From Dehalococcoidia bacterium (GTDB lineage: Bacteria; Chloroflexota; Dehalococcoidia; SM23-28-2): a DNA stretch of 64,000 nucleotides. The stretch lies in contig JAUWYP010000001.1 of assembly GCA_030615765.1 (NCBI GenBank), positions 124,001-188,000 on the forward strand. Reading direction: 5' to 3'. Of this stretch, positions 61,253 to 64,000 are shown piece by piece. The position numbers and the translations under genes are program-made. Below the pieces are notes generated by a model. The model did not search any database. It was not told the DNA's origin and worked only from the letters and a program-made list of their open reading frames with translations. Positions within the stretch are counted from its first letter, which is position 1. Each line of letters starts with the position of its first letter.

Positions 61253-64000
61253 ATGGACAGCCAAACGATTCGCGACACGTTCCTGCGCTTCTTCGAGGAG
61301 CGAGAGCACAAGGTGATGCCCAGCGCACCCCTGGTGCCCCTGGGCGACCCCACCCTGCTGTTCACCGGTGCCGGCATGGTCCAGTTCAAGCCCTACTTCG
61401 AAGGCCGCGCCACCCCGCCGGCCCGCCGCCTGGCCTCCGTGCAGAAGTGCTTCCGCCACAGCGACATCGATTCGGTGGGCGACACCGCTCACCTCACCTT
61501 CTTCGAGATGCTGGGCAACTTCAGCATCGGCGACTACTTCAAGGAGAAGGCCATCCCCTGGGCATGGGAGCTGGTGACCGACAAGAACTGGTTCGCCATA
61601 CCCAAGGAGCGCCTCTGGGCCGCCGTCCACCTCGACGACGACGAGGCCTTCGACCTGTGGCGCAAGGTGGGCGTGCCCGCCGAGCGCATCATGCGCTACG
61701 GCGAGGAGCACAACTACTGGTTCTGCGGGACGGTGGGGCCATGCGGGCCGTGCAGCGAGCTCCACTACGAGTTTGACCCCACGCCCGGCTGCCCGGAGTG
61801 CGAGCGCGAGCAGTGCCACCCGGCGGTGGAGTGCGGGCGCTTCCTGGAAATATGGAACCTGGTGTTCACGACCTACTTCCTGCAGCCCGACGGCTCGCGC
61901 ACCCTCTTGCCCGCCAAGAACATCGACACGGGCATGGGCCTGGAGCGAACGGCGGTGATCCTCCAGGACAAGCGCACGCTGTACGAGACCGACCTTTTCG
62001 CTCCGATCATCCAGCGGGTGGAGGAGCTGAGCGGCCATCGCTACGGCGAGGACGAGGCCACCGACCGGGCCATGCGCATCGTGGCCGAGCACACGCGGGC
62101 GGCGACCTTCCTGGTGGGCGACGACAAGACGCCGGTGCTGCCCAGCAACGACTGGCGGGGCTACCCCGTGCGGCGCGTCCTGCGGCGGGCGATCTACTTC
62201 GGGCAGCACCACCTAGGGCTGAAGGAGCCGTTCGTCAGCGCAGTGGCACAAGCGGTCATTGACCAAATGAGCCAGGCGTACCCGGAGCTGCGCCAGCAAA
62301 GGGACTTCGTGTTGCGAGCCCTTGGGGACGAGCAGCAGCGGTTTGAAGAAGTACTCAGCAACGGAGTCTTGGTTCTCGACGGCCAGGTGTTCCCTGCACG
62401 ACGCATCTTCTCCAACGTCAACAGTCGGTATATCGCTCAGATTGAACGATGGCTAAGCCGAGTGGCTCGCCGCGATGTATCGGGAGAGGACCGCGACAGG
62501 CTGCTTTCGCTGCTTAGGGAGTGGTCACACGAATGGGGACAGTTGTACGGATCGAGGAAGTACAAGGGCGATGTCGAGCGCATTGGCATACGCGCCAAGC
62601 TGGGCTTCGACGAACGCCTCGACGTCTACAACATGAGTCTGATGGACGCCACCAGCGAGGCAACAACGGGGCCTATTCACGACGTTGAGCTCCCTTCCGG
62701 ATCAAGCGTGCCGAGGGCTTTCTTGGAACTGGAAGGGCTGCCGGCCAAAGATGTGAAACGATATGTGCGAACGCACTTGGTGGATACGCCCAGAAGGGCA
62801 CAACACACCCTCAGCGGAAAAGAAGCATTCATCCTTTGGGACACCCACGGCTTGCCCATGGAGGTGACGCGCGAGATCGCCCGCGAGCACGGCTTCACCA
62901 TCGACGAAGAGGCTTTCGAGCGGGAGTTCCAGCGGGAGATGGAGGCGCAGCGGGAGCGGGCCCGCGCCGCCGCCAAGTTCAGCGCCGAGGGGCCAGCGGC
63001 AAGCTACGATGCCCTGGCCGACGTGGAGACGCCCTTCCTGGGCTACGATACGTTGACGGCGGAGACCACCGTCGTCGGCCTGCTGAGGGACGGCGGCCAG
63101 GCCGAGAGCGCCTCGGAGGGCGAGGCGGTGGAGGTCATCCTGCGGGAGACGCCGTTCTACGGCGAGGCCGGTGGCCAGGTCGGCGATACGGGGGAGATAG
63201 TCGGGCCTCACGGCGGCGTGCAGGTCGAGGACACCCAGCGGCCGACCGAAAAGCTCATCGTGCACCGCGGGCGCGTGGTCGAGGGGCGCATCGCCGTCAA
63301 CGACGCGGTGGTCGCCCGGGTGGACGAGCCCCGCCGCCTCGACATAATGCGCAATCACACCGCCACGCACCTCCTCCACGCCACCCTGCGACGTGTGCTG
63401 GGCGGCCACGTCCGCCAGGCAGGCTCGCTGGTAGCGCCCGACCGCCTGCGCTTCGACTTCACCCACATCGAGGCCATCAAGCCGGAGGAGCTGGCGGAGA
63501 TCCAGCGAATAGTCAACGACAAGATCCGGGCCGACCTGCCGGTGACTACCCGCCTCTCCAGCTTCGACGCTGCCATGGAGGAGGGCGTGCTGGCCTTCTT
63601 CGACGAGAAGTACGGCGACCAGGTGCGGGTGGTGGAGACGAAGGAGGACGGGGAGCGGTTCAGCGGCGAGCTATGCGCCGGCACCCACTGCTCGGCCACC
63701 GGCCAGATAGGGCTGCTCCTCATCGTGGGGGAGAGCAGCATCGGCGCCGGCATGCGCCGCATCGAGGCCATCAGCGGCCGCGGTGCCGAGGCCTATGTCC
63801 AGGAGCAGATGGCCGCCCTGGAGAGCGCCAGCCGCCACCTGGGGGCCGCTCCGGCCGATCTGGAGTCCAAGGCGGCCTCTCTCCTCTCGGACCTGGACAG
63901 CGAACGCAAGCGGGTGCAAGCGCTGGAGCGAGCGCTGGCTGCTCCCGCCGCCGAGGCCCTCGTCGGCAAGGCGGAGACGGTCGACGGCATCCCGCTGCTG
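61253..64000 (+). CDS. alaS: Alanyl-tRNA synthetase AlaS (3' end beyond window) with central insert
   Basis: The first 916 codons or so are visible and open to the window edge. The aminoacylation core is canonical: FFEEREHKVMPSAPLVP, FTGAGMVQFKPYF, CFRHSDIDSVG, HLTFFEMLGNFSIGDYF, and GPCGPCSE. The editing domain has HTATHLLHATLRRVL and CAGTHCSATGQIG. Between about residues 377 and 518, where AlaS normally passes directly from VLSNGVLVLD to LSGKEAFILWDTHGLP, there are about 140 extra residues with no recognised motif and no stop codon. The enzyme charges tRNA-Ala and edits mischarged Ser and Gly. Confidence 0.95.
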   Translation, partial: MDSQTIRDTFLRFFEEREHKVMPSAPLVPLGDPTLLFTGAGMVQFKPYFEGRATPPARRLASVQKCFRHSDIDSVGDTAHLTFFEMLGNFSIGDYFKEKAIPWAWELVTDKNWFAIPKERLWAAVHLDDDEAFDLWRKVGVPAERIMRYGEEHNYWFCGTVGPCGPCSELHYEFDPTPGCPECEREQCHPAVECGRFLEIWNLVFTTYFLQPDGSRTLLPAKNIDTGMGLERTAVILQDKRTLYETDLFAPIIQRVEELSGHRYGEDEATDRAMRIVAEHTRAATFLVGDDKTPVLPSNDWRGYPVRRVLRRAIYFGQHHLGLKEPFVSAVAQAVIDQMSQAYPELRQQRDFVLRALGDEQQRFEEVLSNGVLVLDGQVFPARRIFSNVNSRYIAQIERWLSRVARRDVSGEDRDRLLSLLREWSHEWGQLYGSRKYKGDVERIGIRAKLGFDERLDVYNMSLMDATSEATTGPIHDVELPSGSSVPRAFLELEGLPAKDVKRYVRTHLVDTPRRAQHTLSGKEAFILWDTHGLPMEVTREIAREHGFTIDEEAFEREFQREMEAQRERARAAAKFSAEGPAASYDALADVETPFLGYDTLTAETTVVGLLRDGGQAESASEGEAVEVILRETPFYGEAGGQVGDTGEIVGPHGGVQVEDTQRPTEKLIVHRGRVVEGRIAVNDAVVARVDEPRRLDIMRNHTATHLLHATLRRVLGGHVRQAGSLVAPDRLRFDFTHIEAIKPEELAEIQRIVNDKIRADLPVTTRLSSFDAAMEEGVLAFFDEKYGDQVRVVETKEDGERFSGELCAGTHCSATGQIGLLLIVGESSIGAGMRRIEAISGRGAEAYVQEQMAALESASRHLGAAPADLESKAASLLSDLDSERKRVQALERALAAPAAEALVGKAETVDGIPLL

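Noticed and set aside
62381-62806. Intein or self-splicing intron in alaS
   Set aside because: There is no Cys/Ser start and no His-Asn end at the borders and no endonuclease motif. The frame continues through without a group I or II signature.

Overview
This window is a GC-rich bacterial chromosome segment made almost entirely of vertically inherited genes. It has no phage, plasmid, insertion sequence or CRISPR array that I can recognise. The lineage is an inference: the gene mix (dnaG-rpoD-dgt-PEP synthase run, pincer-type Fe-S proteins, proline/threonine-rich anchored surface proteins, MEP isoprenoid and menaquinone genes, RtcB-archease, an ECF cobalt/nickel transporter) and the protein sequences look most like Chloroflexota, perhaps Dehalococcoidia. 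No rRNA is present to test this. Where promoters are visible they are close to the sigma-70 consensus (TTGACA, 17 bp, TAnnAT), and many genes start with GTG or TTG behind GGAGG.

Bases 1-9145 hold a hydrolase-cyclase fusion, a thioredoxin-fold protein, a CinA-type amidase, a thiolase, a zinc-type MDR oxidoreductase and an alpha/beta hydrolase. They also hold a Fur-family regulator followed by a complete cbiM-cbiN-cbiQ-cbiO cobalt/nickel importer, with a consensus promoter and a TTGCAA palindrome in the leader. Then come tRNA-Phe, a PAS-LuxR regulator and a MarR regulator. The 610 bp gap at 10652-11261 contains a candidate small RNA, followed by an internally deleted glyoxalase-like (VOC) gene remnant at 11262-11390.

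Bases 11437-25899 hold a MaoC-type hydratase, a DRTGG-domain P-loop protein, an RlmD-like rRNA methyltransferase with maf, a UvrD/PcrA helicase carrying an in-frame palindromic repeat, an MscS channel with a structured leader, and a lipoprotein next to a relic of a second rtcB. They are followed by rtcB-archease, the first of two paralogous Fe-S modules, an anchored stalk protein, mazG, and a membrane protein that appears to use a CTG start.

From 25896 to 60854 almost everything is on the minus strand and in tight, often 4-bp-overlapping operons. The order is: fmdB-like ribbon, rpoD-dnaG, dgt; the second Fe-S module with two unknown partners; PEP synthase; glmS; ispH-plsC-cmk; a secreted NGGFE-repeat protein; NAD salvage (pncB-like, pncA-like); a PfkB-HAD-formyltransferase-PHP cluster; xseB-xseA-efp; a MenA-like prenyltransferase; an M24 peptidase-aroQ-xerC/D-topA-dprA run; a secreted HExxH protein with thrombospondin type 3 repeats; a CBS/CorC membrane protein; and a GlmU-like left-handed beta-helix acyltransferase. 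The window ends inside alaS (plus strand), whose reading frame carries an insert of about 140 residues with clearly lower G+C.

The most unusual items are the alaS insert, the duplicated Fe-S/ferredoxin module and its partners, the candidate small RNA at 10937-11010, the palindrome translated inside uvrD, the elongation factor P with Arg at position 32, and several gene relics and start-codon oddities.
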